From Aquimixticola soesokkakensis (GTDB taxonomy: Bacteria > Pseudomonadota > Alphaproteobacteria > Rhodobacterales > Rhodobacteraceae): a DNA stretch of 64,000 nt. Numbering within the stretch: the first letter of the stretch is position 1; each line of letters opens with the position of its first letter. The stretch spans positions 62,001 to 126,000 of the forward strand of contig NZ_FWFS01000002.1 of assembly GCF_900172375.1 (NCBI RefSeq). Reading direction: 5' to 3'. The notes beneath the pieces are model-generated. The model saw only the letters and a list, made by a program, of their open reading frames with translations. It ran no database searches and was not told where the DNA came from. Shown in pieces: positions 43,954 to 52,751 of the stretch. The position numbers and the translations under genes are program-made.

Positions 43954-45107
43954 CAGCGGCGTTCTCCTGCGCCCAAGGGGGTTGCGGGCATCCGCGCCGG
44001 CACCCGCCCGTAGGCGTGATTTAGTTGCGTGGTTTTGAGATGGGGCAAGACGCGTTTGCCAAAATGCCCGGCCTCGTCGATATGCGGATAGCCCGACAGT
44101 ATGAAGGCGCGGATCCCCATGTTTTTATAGGTCTCCAGCTTGCTCAGCACCTGATCGCTCGACCCCACCAACGCCGCGCCACAGCCCGAACGGGCGCGCC
44201 CGATTCCCGTCCACAGATGGGGTTCGATATAGCCGTCCAGATCCGCCAATTCGCGGTTCCTGGCCTGATGGCTGACCCCGAGGGACCCTGAATCCAGCGC
44301 GCGTTCGCGAATGGCGCGCCCGTAATCGTCATCAAGTTTGGACGCAATATAGCGTGCGTAGTCTTTTGCCTCTGCCTCGGTATCGCGCACGATCATATGG
44401 ACGCGCAGCCCGTAATCGAGGGTGCGTTTGTGACGTGTCGCGGCGGCATGAGCAGCCTTCATCCGCCCTTCGAGCTCTTCGATCTTTTCCGGCCACATCA
44501 AATAAACATCGCAATGCTCGCCGCACAGATCGAGCGCGTCGGGCGAATAGCCCCCAAAGTACAGCAGCGGCCCGCCCGTCTGATAGGGTTTGGCCGGATC
44601 GGTGGTGAGACCCGCAAAATCATAGACCGCGCCGTGGTGATTGATCTCGTCCCGGGTCCACGCCTGCTTGAGGATTTCAACCACCTCGCGCGACCGCTGG
44701 TAGCGATAGGGGCTGTCTTCCTTTTGGCCGGGAAAATCCGAGGAAATGATGTTCACCGTCAGACGACCTTGCAACATGTGATCGAGCGTTGCGATGGTGC
44801 GCGCCAGCATGATGGGCTGCATTTCCCCGCAGCGCACGGCGGCAAGCAGGTTGATCTTGTCAGTGATCGGCGCACAACCCGCCACAAAAGACAGCGTGTC
44901 CTGCCCCACCTGATAGCTGGAGGGGCACAGGATATTGCCAAATCCTTGGGCTTCGGCCGTTTTCACGATGTCGCTGCAATGCGCCCAGCTTGAGCGCAGA
45001 TCCCCATCCGGCACGCCCAGAAACTGGTAGTCATCCGAACAGAGTGCCGAAAACCAGGCGACTTCGACGGCGTCCAGATCGGCGGATGTCACGGGGACAA
45101 CTGTCAT
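43953..45107 (-). CDS. Luciferase-like FMNH2-dependent monooxygenase, SsuD/SmoC-like (candidate sulfoquinovose monooxygenase)
   Basis: 384 aa. Luciferase-like TIM barrel of the alkanesulfonate monooxygenase group: SSYQVGQDTLSFVAGCAPIT, RLTVNIISSDFPGQKEDSP, YFGGYSPDALDLCGEHCDVY and ALVGSSDQVLSKLETY. Trp205, Arg235 and His237 form a plausible sulfonate-binding set. ATG 45107 has a GGGAGGGA site. First gene of a seven-gene unit. With its own flavin reductase it should cleave a C-S bond, releasing sulfite and an aldehyde. Sulfoquinovose is proposed from the smoABC-like neighbours. It is not taken as F420-dependent because of the paired reductase. Confidence 0.82.
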   Translation of the reverse strand: MTVVPVTSADLDAVEVAWFSALCSDDYQFLGVPDGDLRSSWAHCSDIVKTAEAQGFGNILCPSSYQVGQDTLSFVAGCAPITDKINLLAAVRCGEMQPIMLARTIATLDHMLQGRLTVNIISSDFPGQKEDSPYRYQRSREVVEILKQAWTRDEINHHGAVYDFAGLTTDPAKPYQTGGPLLYFGGYSPDALDLCGEHCDVYLMWPEKIEELEGRMKAAHAAATRHKRTLDYGLRVHMIVRDTEAEAKDYARYIASKLDDDYGRAIRERALDSGSLGVSHQARNRELADLDGYIEPHLWTGIGRARSGCGAALVGSSDQVLSKLETYKNMGIRAFILSGYPHIDEAGHFGKRVLPHLKTTQLNHAYGRVPARMPATPLGAGERR

Positions 45108-45157
45108 GGCTTCCCTCCCAAGAACCAAGGTCAATTTCCTCTTGCTTAACGGGCGCC

Positions 45158-45182
45158 TTGATGCAAATCAATGGTGCATCAA
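45158..45182. promoter_or_regulatory. 25-bp inverted repeat, probable operator of the sulfo-sugar regulon
   Basis: Perfect arms TTGATGCA (45158-45165) and TGCATCAA (45175-45182) with a 9-base spacer. It lies in the 124-base divergent gap between the monooxygenase operon and the GntR gene, the expected place for a shared operator. Confidence 0.65.
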
Positions 45183-45231
45183 TTATTTCTGCGACAGGCT
45201 GACGCAGCTTTCTGCCAGCGAGAGACCCGTG

Positions 45232-45942
45232 ATGACCCAAAGCGCCAACCGCCCCGATGCCCTCCCGATCTATCTGCAGATCAGCGAATTGCTGATCCGC
45301 GATATCGCGGCCGGGCGACTGGTAGACGGCCAGAAACTGCCCCCCGAACGCGACTTTGCCAAAGCTCATGGCACCACCGTGCGCACCCTGCGCAAAGCCT
45401 TGAACGAATTAGAGAAAAAGGGGCTTTTGGAGCGGATTCAGGGTTCTGGAAACTATGTGCGCGCGGGCGGTCAGGTCGAAAGCGTCTATTCGATGTTTCG
45501 CCTTGAACTGGTCTCGGGCGGCGGCCTGCCAACCGCGGATATCCTCTCGGTCGAGAGCTGCGAAAAGCCCGCCGGCCTGCCCCCCTTCGGCACGACGACG
45601 CAGGCCACCCGCATCCGTCGCCTGCGCTATCTCAGCGGCACGGTGATCGCGGTCGAGGAAATCTGGCTCGATGCAGGTGCCGGGACCCTCAAACGCGATT
45701 CGATGCAGGACTCGCTCTATCGCACCTACAAACAACAGCTCGGATTGTGGATCACCCGCGCCGAGGATCGCGTCGGGCTCGGGCGCGTTCCCGACTGGTC
45801 CCCACAAGCCTTTCCCCTGGTCATTGGCCAGACCACCGCTTTCATCGAGCGGCTCTCCTGGGGGCAAGCCCCCGAGCCGGTCGAATTTTCCCGCACCTGG
45901 TACGACACGGACAAGGCGCTTTACGTCCAGCGCCTGATTTAG
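45232..45942 (+). CDS. GntR-family regulator, HutC subfamily (UTRA domain)
   Basis: About 236 aa. N-terminal GntR winged helix (ALPIYLQISELLIRDIAAG; KLPPERDFAKAHGTTVRTLR) followed by a UTRA ligand domain (TQATRIRRLRYLSGTVIAVEE). HutC-type regulators usually sense small sugars or sugar phosphates and bind palindromes in divergent promoters, as seen at 45158. ATG 45232 is chosen; upstream in-frame starts run through the inverted repeat. It probably represses both the monooxygenase/TRAP operon and its own operon with the adjacent Gfo/Idh/MocA gene. Confidence 0.87.
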   Translation: MTQSANRPDALPIYLQISELLIRDIAAGRLVDGQKLPPERDFAKAHGTTVRTLRKALNELEKKGLLERIQGSGNYVRAGGQVESVYSMFRLELVSGGGLPTADILSVESCEKPAGLPPFGTTTQATRIRRLRYLSGTVIAVEEIWLDAGAGTLKRDSMQDSLYRTYKQQLGLWITRAEDRVGLGRVPDWSPQAFPLVIGQTTAFIERLSWGQAPEPVEFSRTWYDTDKALYVQRLI

Positions 45943-45954
45943 GGAGGAACCTAC

Positions 45955-47073
45955 ATGTCCAAACCCACCACCTATGGCATCATCGGCTGCGGCATGATGG
46001 GTCAGGAACACCTACGCAACATTGTCCTGCTCGACAACACGACCGTGGGCGCGATTTTCGAACCCGACGCTGAAATGCGCGCCCGGGCGCGCCAGTTTGC
46101 GCCGGATGCGCAATTCGTGGACAGTATCGCCGAGCTTCTGGCGATCGAGACGCTGGATTGTTTGATGATCGCCAGCCCCAACTTTCGCCACATCGAACAG
46201 CTTGAGGAGATCGCCAACACCCTTGGCGCGGCCCGCGCCCTGCCCGTGCTGGTGGAAAAGCCGCTCTTCACCGACCCCGATCACGTTGCGCGGCTCGCGG
46301 CCTTCGAAGCAACCTACCCCGCCCCCGTCTGGGTGGCGATGGAATACCGCTACATGCCCCCCGTCGCGACCCTGCTGCGCGACGCGCAAGCGGCCACGGG
46401 CGGCATCACGATGTTCACCATCCGCGAACACCGCTTTCCCTTTCTCGAAAAAGTCGGGGACTGGAACCGGTTCAACCGGTATTCGGGCGGAACCTTTGTG
46501 GAAAAATGCTGTCATTTCTTTGACCTGATGCGTCTGGTGACAGGGTCCGATCCGATCCGCGTCATGGCCTCGGGCGGGATCGCCACCAACCATCTGGACG
46601 AACGCTATAACGGCGAGGCTCCTGATATTCTTGACCACGGCTATGTCATCGTCGAATTTGCCAACGGGATGCGCGCCATGCTGGAACTGTGCATGTTCGC
46701 CGAGGGTGCCCGCTATCAAGAGGAAATCAGCGCCACCGGCCCGCAGGGCAAGATCGAGGCACTGGTTCCGGGGCCGGGGCGTTTTTGGCCCGCGCATCTG
46801 GGCGCGCCGCCCGTCGCGCAGGTCATCGTGTCGCCGCGTGATCCCAAGGGGCCGCAGGTGCGCGACATCCCCGTCGATCCGCGCCTGCTGGAGGCGGGCG
46901 ATCACAACGGCTCTACCTTTTACCAGCATCAAGGGTTTCTGGAACTGGTGCGCGGACAGCGCGCCGCGCCGGAGGTGTCGTTGGCGGATGGACGCTGGGC
47001 GGTGCTGACGGGCATGGCCGCGCAACGCGCGATCACCGAGCATCGCGTGGTTGAACTCGCCGAACTGATGTAG
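45955..47073 (+). CDS. Gfo/Idh/MocA-family NAD(P)-dependent protein; candidate NAD+-dependent sulfoquinovosidase
   Basis: 372 aa. Rossmann motif GIIGCGMMG (residues about 7-15), the ASPNFRHIEQ stretch, EKP motif in VLVEKPLF and the catalytic-type GGTFVEKCCHFFDLMR in the C-terminal domain. It starts 12 bases after the GntR stop, preceded by GGGAGGAA, so the two form an operon. Typical members oxidise sugars, but some (GH109, GH188) are NAD-requiring glycosidases. GH188 enzymes hydrolyse sulfoquinovosyl glycerol. Next to an smo-like operon lacking a classical GH31 sulfoquinovosidase, that role is attractive but unproven. Confidence 0.8.
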   Translation: MSKPTTYGIIGCGMMGQEHLRNIVLLDNTTVGAIFEPDAEMRARARQFAPDAQFVDSIAELLAIETLDCLMIASPNFRHIEQLEEIANTLGAARALPVLVEKPLFTDPDHVARLAAFEATYPAPVWVAMEYRYMPPVATLLRDAQAATGGITMFTIREHRFPFLEKVGDWNRFNRYSGGTFVEKCCHFFDLMRLVTGSDPIRVMASGGIATNHLDERYNGEAPDILDHGYVIVEFANGMRAMLELCMFAEGARYQEEISATGPQGKIEALVPGPGRFWPAHLGAPPVAQVIVSPRDPKGPQVRDIPVDPRLLEAGDHNGSTFYQHQGFLELVRGQRAAPEVSLADGRWAVLTGMAAQRAITEHRVVELAELM

Positions 47074-47120
47074 CGACCCAAGGGAGGCCATGCGCCCCCC
47101 TCGTGTCACCGGATCGGGCG

Positions 47121-49454
47121 CTATTTCTTGCGCATCGCATCCAAAAGCGCCGCGCCGAAACCGCCCGTTTCAGCCTGTTTTTTCGGACCCGCCGACATGG
47201 CGCGCGGTGCCGGTTTCGTGCCCTGCTTTGCGCCCGGGCGATCTGCGCGCTCGTTGCGCTGGTCTCTGGCCGATGCGCCGCCATCCTTGCGCATGGTCAA
47301 CCCGATGCGTTTGCGCGGCACGTCCACTTCGGTCACGGTTACGCGCACCACATCGCCGGCTTTGACCACCTCATGGGGGTCTTTGACGAATTTGTCGGCC
47401 AGTTGACTGACATGGACCAAACCGTCCTGATGCACGCCGATATCCACAAACGCCCCGAAAGCGGCCACGTTGGTGACGGTGCCCTCCAGAACCATGCCGC
47501 TGGTGAGGTCTTTGATGTCATCCACCCCTTCGGCGAAGGTGGCGGTTTTGAACGTCGGACGCGGGTCGCGGGCGGGCTTTTCCAATTCGGCCAGAATGTC
47601 GCGCACGGTCGGCAGGCCGAATATCTCGCTGACGAACTGTTCGGCCTTCACCCCGCGCAGCGCCGCCGTATCCCCCATCAGGCTGCGCAAGTCGCGCCCG
47701 CAGGCTTTGACGATCTCGCGCGCCACGCCGTAGGCTTCGGGGTGGACACAGGACGCATCAAGCGGCTCTTTTCCGCCCGAAATCCGCAAGAATCCCGCGC
47801 ATTGCTCAAAGGCTTTGGGGCCCAGCCGCGCAACCTTCAGCAACTCCTTGCGGGTGGTAAACGCCCCGTTTGCATCGCGATGCGCCACGATGCTTTCGGC
47901 AAGAACCGGCCCCAAACCCGACACATGCGCCAGCAGCGGCGCAGAGGCCGTGTTCAGGTCGACCCCCACCGCGTTCACCGCATCCTCGACCACCGCTTCC
48001 AGTGATTTGCCCAGTTTGTGCTGGTCCACATCGTGCTGGTATTGCCCCACGCCGATGGATTTGGGTTCGATTTTCACCAGTTCGGCCAGCGGGTCTTGCA
48101 AGCGGCGTGCAATCGACACGGCCCCGCGCAGCGACACATCCAGATCGGGGAATTCCTTTGCCGCCAGCTCGGAGGCGGAATAGACCGACGCCCCCGCTTC
48201 GGAGACGATGACCTTGGTCGGCGGCGTCACCCCTTTGGGCAACAGTTTGAGCGTGTCGGCCACCAGCTTTTCCGTCTCGCGGCTGGCGGTGCCGTTGCCA
48301 ATGGCAATCAGGCTGACGTTATGTTTGGCCACCAGCGCCAAGATCGCCGATTGCGCGCCGCGCAGGTCCATCTTGGGCTGGAAGGGATAGAGCGTGTCCG
48401 TCGCCACGACCTTGCCGGTTGCATCGATCACCGCCGCTTTCACGCCCGTCCGGATGCCGGGATCAAGGCCAAGCGTGGCCTTCGCGCCCGCCGGGGCGGC
48501 CAAAAGCAAGTCCTTGAGATTGCGCGCAAAAACATTGATCGCTTCTTCCTGGGCGCGGGCGCGCAAATCGCCCATCAAATCCAGCATCATCGACAGAGAC
48601 AGCTTGATGCGCCAGGTCCAGCCCGCCAGTTTGCGCAGCCATGCATCGCCCGCGCCATTGCCGCGGATATCCAGCCGCGCGCCGATCATGTCCACCGCGC
48701 GCGCGGCGCCGGTTTCGGGATCGGGCGCAATATCAAGCACCACGACATTCTCGTTGGCCGCGCGCAACATCGCCAGCGCGCGGTGCGACGGGACATCTTT
48801 CCACATCTCGCGGTGGTCGAAATAATCGCTGAACTTGGCCCCTGCCGCCTCCTGCCCCTTGATCACCTTGGCGCTCAGATAGGCTTCACGCTGCATGAAG
48901 GCGCGCAGATCGCCGATCAGCCCGGCATCCTCGACCAGACCCTCGACGATGATATCGCGCGCGCCATCAAGCGCGGCTTTCACGTCGCTCACCGTCTCGT
49001 TCAAATAGCCCTGCGCCAGCGCGTCAGGGTCGGCGGACCGGTCGGCCAGAATGGCTGCGGCCAGCCGCTCCAACCCGTTCTCGCGCGCAATCATCGCTTT
49101 GGTGCGGCGCTTGGGTTTATAGGGCAGATAGATGTCTTCCAGTTCGGATTTCGTCGCCGCCTGGGCAATGGCCGCGGCCAGCGCATCGGTCATCTTGTCC
49201 TGCTCGCTTACCGATTTGAAAATCGCCGCGCGCCGCTGCTCCATCTCGCGCAGATAGGTCAGACGCTCGGCCAGGAGCCGCAACTGCGTGTCGTCCAAGC
49301 CCCCCGTCGCCTCTTTGCGATAGCGCGCCACGAAGGGCACGGTAGACCCCTCGTCCAGCAATTTCACTGCCGCTTCAACCTGTTGCGGGCGCGCCGTGAT
49401 TTCGGAGGCGATGGTTTGGAAAATACGACCTGCGGTGTCCCGTTCGGTGTTCAT
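47121..49454 (-). CDS. tex: Tex family RNA-binding transcription accessory protein
   Basis: About 777 aa. Tex N-terminal domain, then a YqgF/RuvC-like segment ([17 protein letters not shown]), helix-hairpin-helix motifs ([33 protein letters not shown]) and a C-terminal S1 domain ([33 protein letters not shown]). The tail is basic and glycine/alanine rich. ATG 49454 gives the usual N-terminus; the longer frame to 49580 is GC-rich non-coding-like. A housekeeping gene involved in nucleic-acid binding and transcription. It converges with the Gfo/Idh/MocA gene. Confidence 0.93.
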   Translation of the reverse strand: MNTERDTAGRIFQTIASEITARPQQVEAAVKLLDEGSTVPFVARYRKEATGGLDDTQLRLLAERLTYLREMEQRRAAIFKSVSEQDKMTDALAAAIAQAATKSELEDIYLPYKPKRRTKAMIARENGLERLAAAILADRSADPDALAQGYLNETVSDVKAALDGARDIIVEGLVEDAGLIGDLRAFMQREAYLSAKVIKGQEAAGAKFSDYFDHREMWKDVPSHRALAMLRAANENVVVLDIAPDPETGAARAVDMIGARLDIRGNGAGDAWLRKLAGWTWRIKLSLSMMLDLMGDLRARAQEEAINVFARNLKDLLLAAPAGAKATLGLDPGIRTGVKAAVIDATGKVVATDTLYPFQPKMDLRGAQSAILALVAKHNVSLIAIGNGTASRETEKLVADTLKLLPKGVTPPTKVIVSEAGASVYSASELAAKEFPDLDVSLRGAVSIARRLQDPLAELVKIEPKSIGVGQYQHDVDQHKLGKSLEAVVEDAVNAVGVDLNTASAPLLAHVSGLGPVLAESIVAHRDANGAFTTRKELLKVARLGPKAFEQCAGFLRISGGKEPLDASCVHPEAYGVAREIVKACGRDLRSLMGDTAALRGVKAEQFVSEIFGLPTVRDILAELEKPARDPRPTFKTATFAEGVDDIKDLTSGMVLEGTVTNVAAFGAFVDIGVHQDGLVHVSQLADKFVKDPHEVVKAGDVVRVTVTEVDVPRKRIGLTMRKDGGASARDQRNERADRPGAKQGTKPAPRAMSAGPKKQAETGGFGAALLDAMRKK

Positions 49455-49729
49455 GGGGCGTCCTTTTTGCTCTGCGAGGGTCCGTTCTACGCCGTGGCGC
49501 GCCCCGCGCCAAGGGGCCGCGCACAGCAATGCGCGCCCTGCGCGAAACCCCGCGCCACAGCGCCACAGCGCCCGCCACAAGCGGGGGCGACAAAGTGGCG
49601 CATCCTGTGCAAACCCATATTTTCAATAAAATTTCCCCGACCGGTCACTTTCTTGCGCCTTGCGGGATTTACCTTTGGCAAAGCGACCCCATCTATGGAC
49701 GAACGCCACATGAAAGTCCGCTCAATCCT

Positions 49730-51979
49730 ATGGCCACACCCGACGCCAAACCCGCGCCCTCTGGTCTGATTCCGGTCGCTCTTGCGATCCTGTTGTTCGT
49801 CTGGTTCGCGCAGTTTGCGCCGCGTATCGCCAGTGGCGAGGTGATCCGCGCGGGCTTTGACTGGGCCCCGAGCCTTGGGGTGTCGCTTACCTTCACGCTC
49901 GACGGGCTATCGCTGATCATGGCGCTGCTGATTACCGGCATCGGCGCGCTCATCCATCTGTATGCGCGCGACTACATGGCAGGGCATCCCCAATTCAACC
50001 GCTTTGCCCTCTACCTCACGGCCTTCATGCTGGCGATGCTTGGCGTCGTGACCGCCGATAACCTCATGGCGCTCTTTGTGTTCTGGGAACTCACGACCGT
50101 GACGTCCTACCTGTTGATCGGCTTTGACCACGACAGTGCAAATTCCCGCCGCTCGGCCCTTCAGGGCATGCTTGTGACCGGCGCGGGGGGGCTGTGTTTG
50201 CTGGCGGCCTTCATTTTGATTGGCGAGGTCGCAGGCACCTACGCCATCTCGCAAATCCCCGATGGGGCGCTGAAAAACAGTCTCTTTTACACGCCGATCA
50301 CGATCCTCGTGCTGCTGGGCGCATTCACGAAAAGCGCGCAGTTTCCCTTTCATTTCTGGCTGCCCAACGCGATGGCCGCGCCCACGCCGGTCTCGGCCTA
50401 TCTGCATTCGGCCACGATGGTCAAAGCGGGGGTGTACCTGATGGCGCGCCTGCACGGCGACCTCGGGGGGAGCGGGCTGTGGATCTGGACCCTCACCCTG
50501 GCCGGTGGATTTACGGCCGTTTTCGCCTCTGTGCTGGCGCTGCGCCAGACCGATCTGAAAACCGCGCTCGCATATACGACCCTGATGGCGCTTGGCACGA
50601 TCACGCTGTTGCTGGCGGCACCGGTGCCCTATGCGCTGACCGGCGCGATCGCCTTTCTGGTGGTGCATTCTCTCTATAAGGCAGCCCTGTTTCTTGTCGC
50701 AGGCCTCGTGGATCACGGCACGGGCACCCGCGATGTGACCCTCTTGTCGGGGCTGGGCCGCAAGATGCCCTTCACGGCGCTTGGCGCAACGCTGGCGGCG
50801 CTATCCATGGCCGGATTGCCGCCGATGATCGGCTGGATCGGCAAGGAAGTGATCTATGCGGGCGGGTTGAAAACCCCCATGCCGCTGCTGGTGATCGGCG
50901 CCGCCCTCGCCGCCAACGCCCTGATGGTCGCCGTTGCCTATCTTTTCGCCATCCGCCCCTTCTGGGTCGGCAAAACCCGCGCGCCCCACGCCCCGCACGA
51001 AGGCCGCTGGACGATGTGGATCGCGCCGGTTGTGATGGGGCTGACGGGGCTTGGCCTCGGCATCTATCCCCATGCGCTGCAACAGCTCGTCGATCCGGCC
51101 GTCGTCGCGATTTATGGCGGCGAGGCCAAAGCGGCCGGGTTGCACATCTGGGCGGGTCTGGGGATGCCGTTCTACCTGAGCCTTGCGACCTTCACGCTGG
51201 GCGCGCTGATCATCCTCGCCGCCAAGCCGCTCTCGGGGCTGATTGCGGCCCTGTCGCGCCGCCTGCCGGTCTTTGATGCCGGATGGGACAGCTTTCTGCG
51301 CGGCCTCAAAGCCTTTGCCGCGTGGCAGACGGGCGTGATCCAGCCGGGCAAGATCAGTCTCTATTTCGCCGCAACCTTCAGCGTGATGGTCGTGGCCATC
51401 GGCCTGCCTCTGGTGCTGATGCTCGACTTCGGGCCGCTGATACGCCTGCCCGACCTCAATCCGGTCCTGATGCTGATTTCGATCCTGATCGTTGCGGGCA
51501 CGGGGCTTGTGTTGCGCACCCGCGAGCGCATCACGGCGATTGCCGGACTGGGCACGGTGGGGATCGGGATTTCGCTGATTTTCATCCTGTTTTCCGCGCC
51601 TGATGTGGCCATCACGCAGCTTTTGGTCGAAACATTGGTCGTGGTGCTCTTTGCGGTTGCCGCGCTGCGTCTGCCGCAGGTGCGCGACATGACCCCTGCG
51701 CTGCCGCGCGTCGTGGCGCTGCCCATTGCGCTGGGGATGGGGGCGGTGGTCAGCCTTGTGACCCTGGCCGTCACCGCCACGCCCTTCGATGCCCATCTCA
51801 CCGACTGGTTCGCCGCCCATGCCTATCCCGACGGCCACGGGCTGAACATTGTCAACGTGATCCTCGTGGACTTTCGCGCGCTCGATACGATGGGCGAAAT
51901 CACCGTCGTCATGGTTGCCGCCGCCTCGGCCTATGCGCTGCTCAAAGGGCTGCGCCGCACCAAAGGGAGCCCCGAATGA
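49730..51979 (+). CDS. mnhA: Mrp Na+/H+ antiporter subunit A
   Basis: 749 aa, very hydrophobic. NADH-dehydrogenase ND5-like antiporter core (FTLDGLSLIMALLITGIGAL; FVFWELTTVTSYLLIGF; PFHFWLPNAMAAPTPVSAYL with Lys/His for proton transfer) and a C-terminal MrpB-like extension (TQLLVETLVVVLFAVAALR). First gene of a seven-gene operon with overlapping genes. The complex exports Na+ and other monovalent cations for protons, suiting a marine, alkaline habitat. ATG 49730 chosen; longer frames up to 49529 show no ribosome site. Confidence 0.9.
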   Translation: MATPDAKPAPSGLIPVALAILLFVWFAQFAPRIASGEVIRAGFDWAPSLGVSLTFTLDGLSLIMALLITGIGALIHLYARDYMAGHPQFNRFALYLTAFMLAMLGVVTADNLMALFVFWELTTVTSYLLIGFDHDSANSRRSALQGMLVTGAGGLCLLAAFILIGEVAGTYAISQIPDGALKNSLFYTPITILVLLGAFTKSAQFPFHFWLPNAMAAPTPVSAYLHSATMVKAGVYLMARLHGDLGGSGLWIWTLTLAGGFTAVFASVLALRQTDLKTALAYTTLMALGTITLLLAAPVPYALTGAIAFLVVHSLYKAALFLVAGLVDHGTGTRDVTLLSGLGRKMPFTALGATLAALSMAGLPPMIGWIGKEVIYAGGLKTPMPLLVIGAALAANALMVAVAYLFAIRPFWVGKTRAPHAPHEGRWTMWIAPVVMGLTGLGLGIYPHALQQLVDPAVVAIYGGEAKAAGLHIWAGLGMPFYLSLATFTLGALIILAAKPLSGLIAALSRRLPVFDAGWDSFLRGLKAFAAWQTGVIQPGKISLYFAATFSVMVVAIGLPLVLMLDFGPLIRLPDLNPVLMLISILIVAGTGLVLRTRERITAIAGLGTVGIGISLIFILFSAPDVAITQLLVETLVVVLFAVAALRLPQVRDMTPALPRVVALPIALGMGAVVSLVTLAVTATPFDAHLTDWFAAHAYPDGHGLNIVNVILVDFRALDTMGEITVVMVAAASAYALLKGLRRTKGSPE

Positions 51980-52377
51980 ATTCGCTTCTTCTTTCCGTCG
52001 CCTCGCGGTTCTTCGTCACGCTTTTGCTGATGTTTTCCGTCTTCATGCTGCTGCGCGGGCATAATCTTCCGGGGGGTGGTTTCATCGGCGGGCTGATCGG
52101 CGCGGCGGGATTTATCGTCTATGCCATCGCGAACGGATCCCAAGCCGCGCGGCGCACCCTGCGCATCGACCCGCGGGTGATTGCCTCCTCGGGGGTTGGC
52201 ATTGCATTGCTGGCGGGCCTGTCGGCAGCGCTGTTTGGCAAAGCGTTTTTCACCGGAACATGGCTGATCGCGGGGTCGATCAAACTCTCGACGGTGATCA
52301 TTTTCGACATCGGCGTCTATTTCGCGGTTTTCGGCGCGATCCTGACGCTGGTCTTTGCGCTGGAGGAGGCCGTCTGA
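51976..52377 (+). CDS. mnhB: Mrp antiporter subunit B
   Basis: 133 aa with four membrane segments. The MnhB motif FMLLRGHNLPGGGFIGGLIGAAGF (seen in parts: LRGHNLPGGGFIGGLI) is clear, followed by GTWLIAGSIKLSTVIIFDIG. Overlaps mnhA by four bases and mnhC by one. Confidence 0.92.
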   Translation: MNSLLLSVASRFFVTLLLMFSVFMLLRGHNLPGGGFIGGLIGAAGFIVYAIANGSQAARRTLRIDPRVIASSGVGIALLAGLSAALFGKAFFTGTWLIAGSIKLSTVIIFDIGVYFAVFGAILTLVFALEEAV

Positions 52378-52751
52378 TGGAAGTTGTGCTTGCCCTGCTG
52401 GCCGGTCTGATGGTGGCCGCGGCCGTGTACCTCATGCTGTGGGGGGACATGATGCGCTTTCTCTTCGGGCTGATGCTGATGTCCAACGCGGTAAATCTGG
52501 TGATCTTTGCCTCCGGTCGGCTCACGCCCGGCCAGCCGCCGCTGCTGGGTGCGGGGGGCAAACTGCCCGAAACCGCAATGGCCAATGCCCTGCCCCAGGC
52601 GCTGATCCTCACCGCGCTGGTGATCGGTTTTGGTCTCTTTGCCTTTGCCCTCGTGCTCGCCCTGCGCGCACACCACAGCTTTGGCCATCTGGAAATGAAC
52701 GACATGCGCGCCGCAGAGCCTGTCGCCAAATCGGCGGACCCCCAAGAATGA
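52377..52751 (+). CDS. mnhC: Mrp antiporter subunit C
   Basis: About 124 aa, NuoK-like, three membrane segments: LALLAGLMVAAAVYLML, FLFGLMLMSNAVNLVIFASG and ALPQALILTALVIGFGLFAF. The PQALILTAIVI-type stretch is the subunit C hallmark. ATGA overlap with mnhD. Confidence 0.9.
   Translation: MEVVLALLAGLMVAAAVYLMLWGDMMRFLFGLMLMSNAVNLVIFASGRLTPGQPPLLGAGGKLPETAMANALPQALILTALVIGFGLFAFALVLALRAHHSFGHLEMNDMRAAEPVAKSADPQE

Noticed and set aside
43953-45107. Reading the SsuD-like enzyme as F420-dependent, given the cof genes at the window end
   Set aside because: It is in one operon with a flavin reductase and belongs to the FMNH2-dependent alkanesulfonate monooxygenase group.
49552-49567. Tandem duplicate GCGCCACA before mnhA
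   Set aside because: Only two 8-base copies in GC-rich DNA; likely chance.
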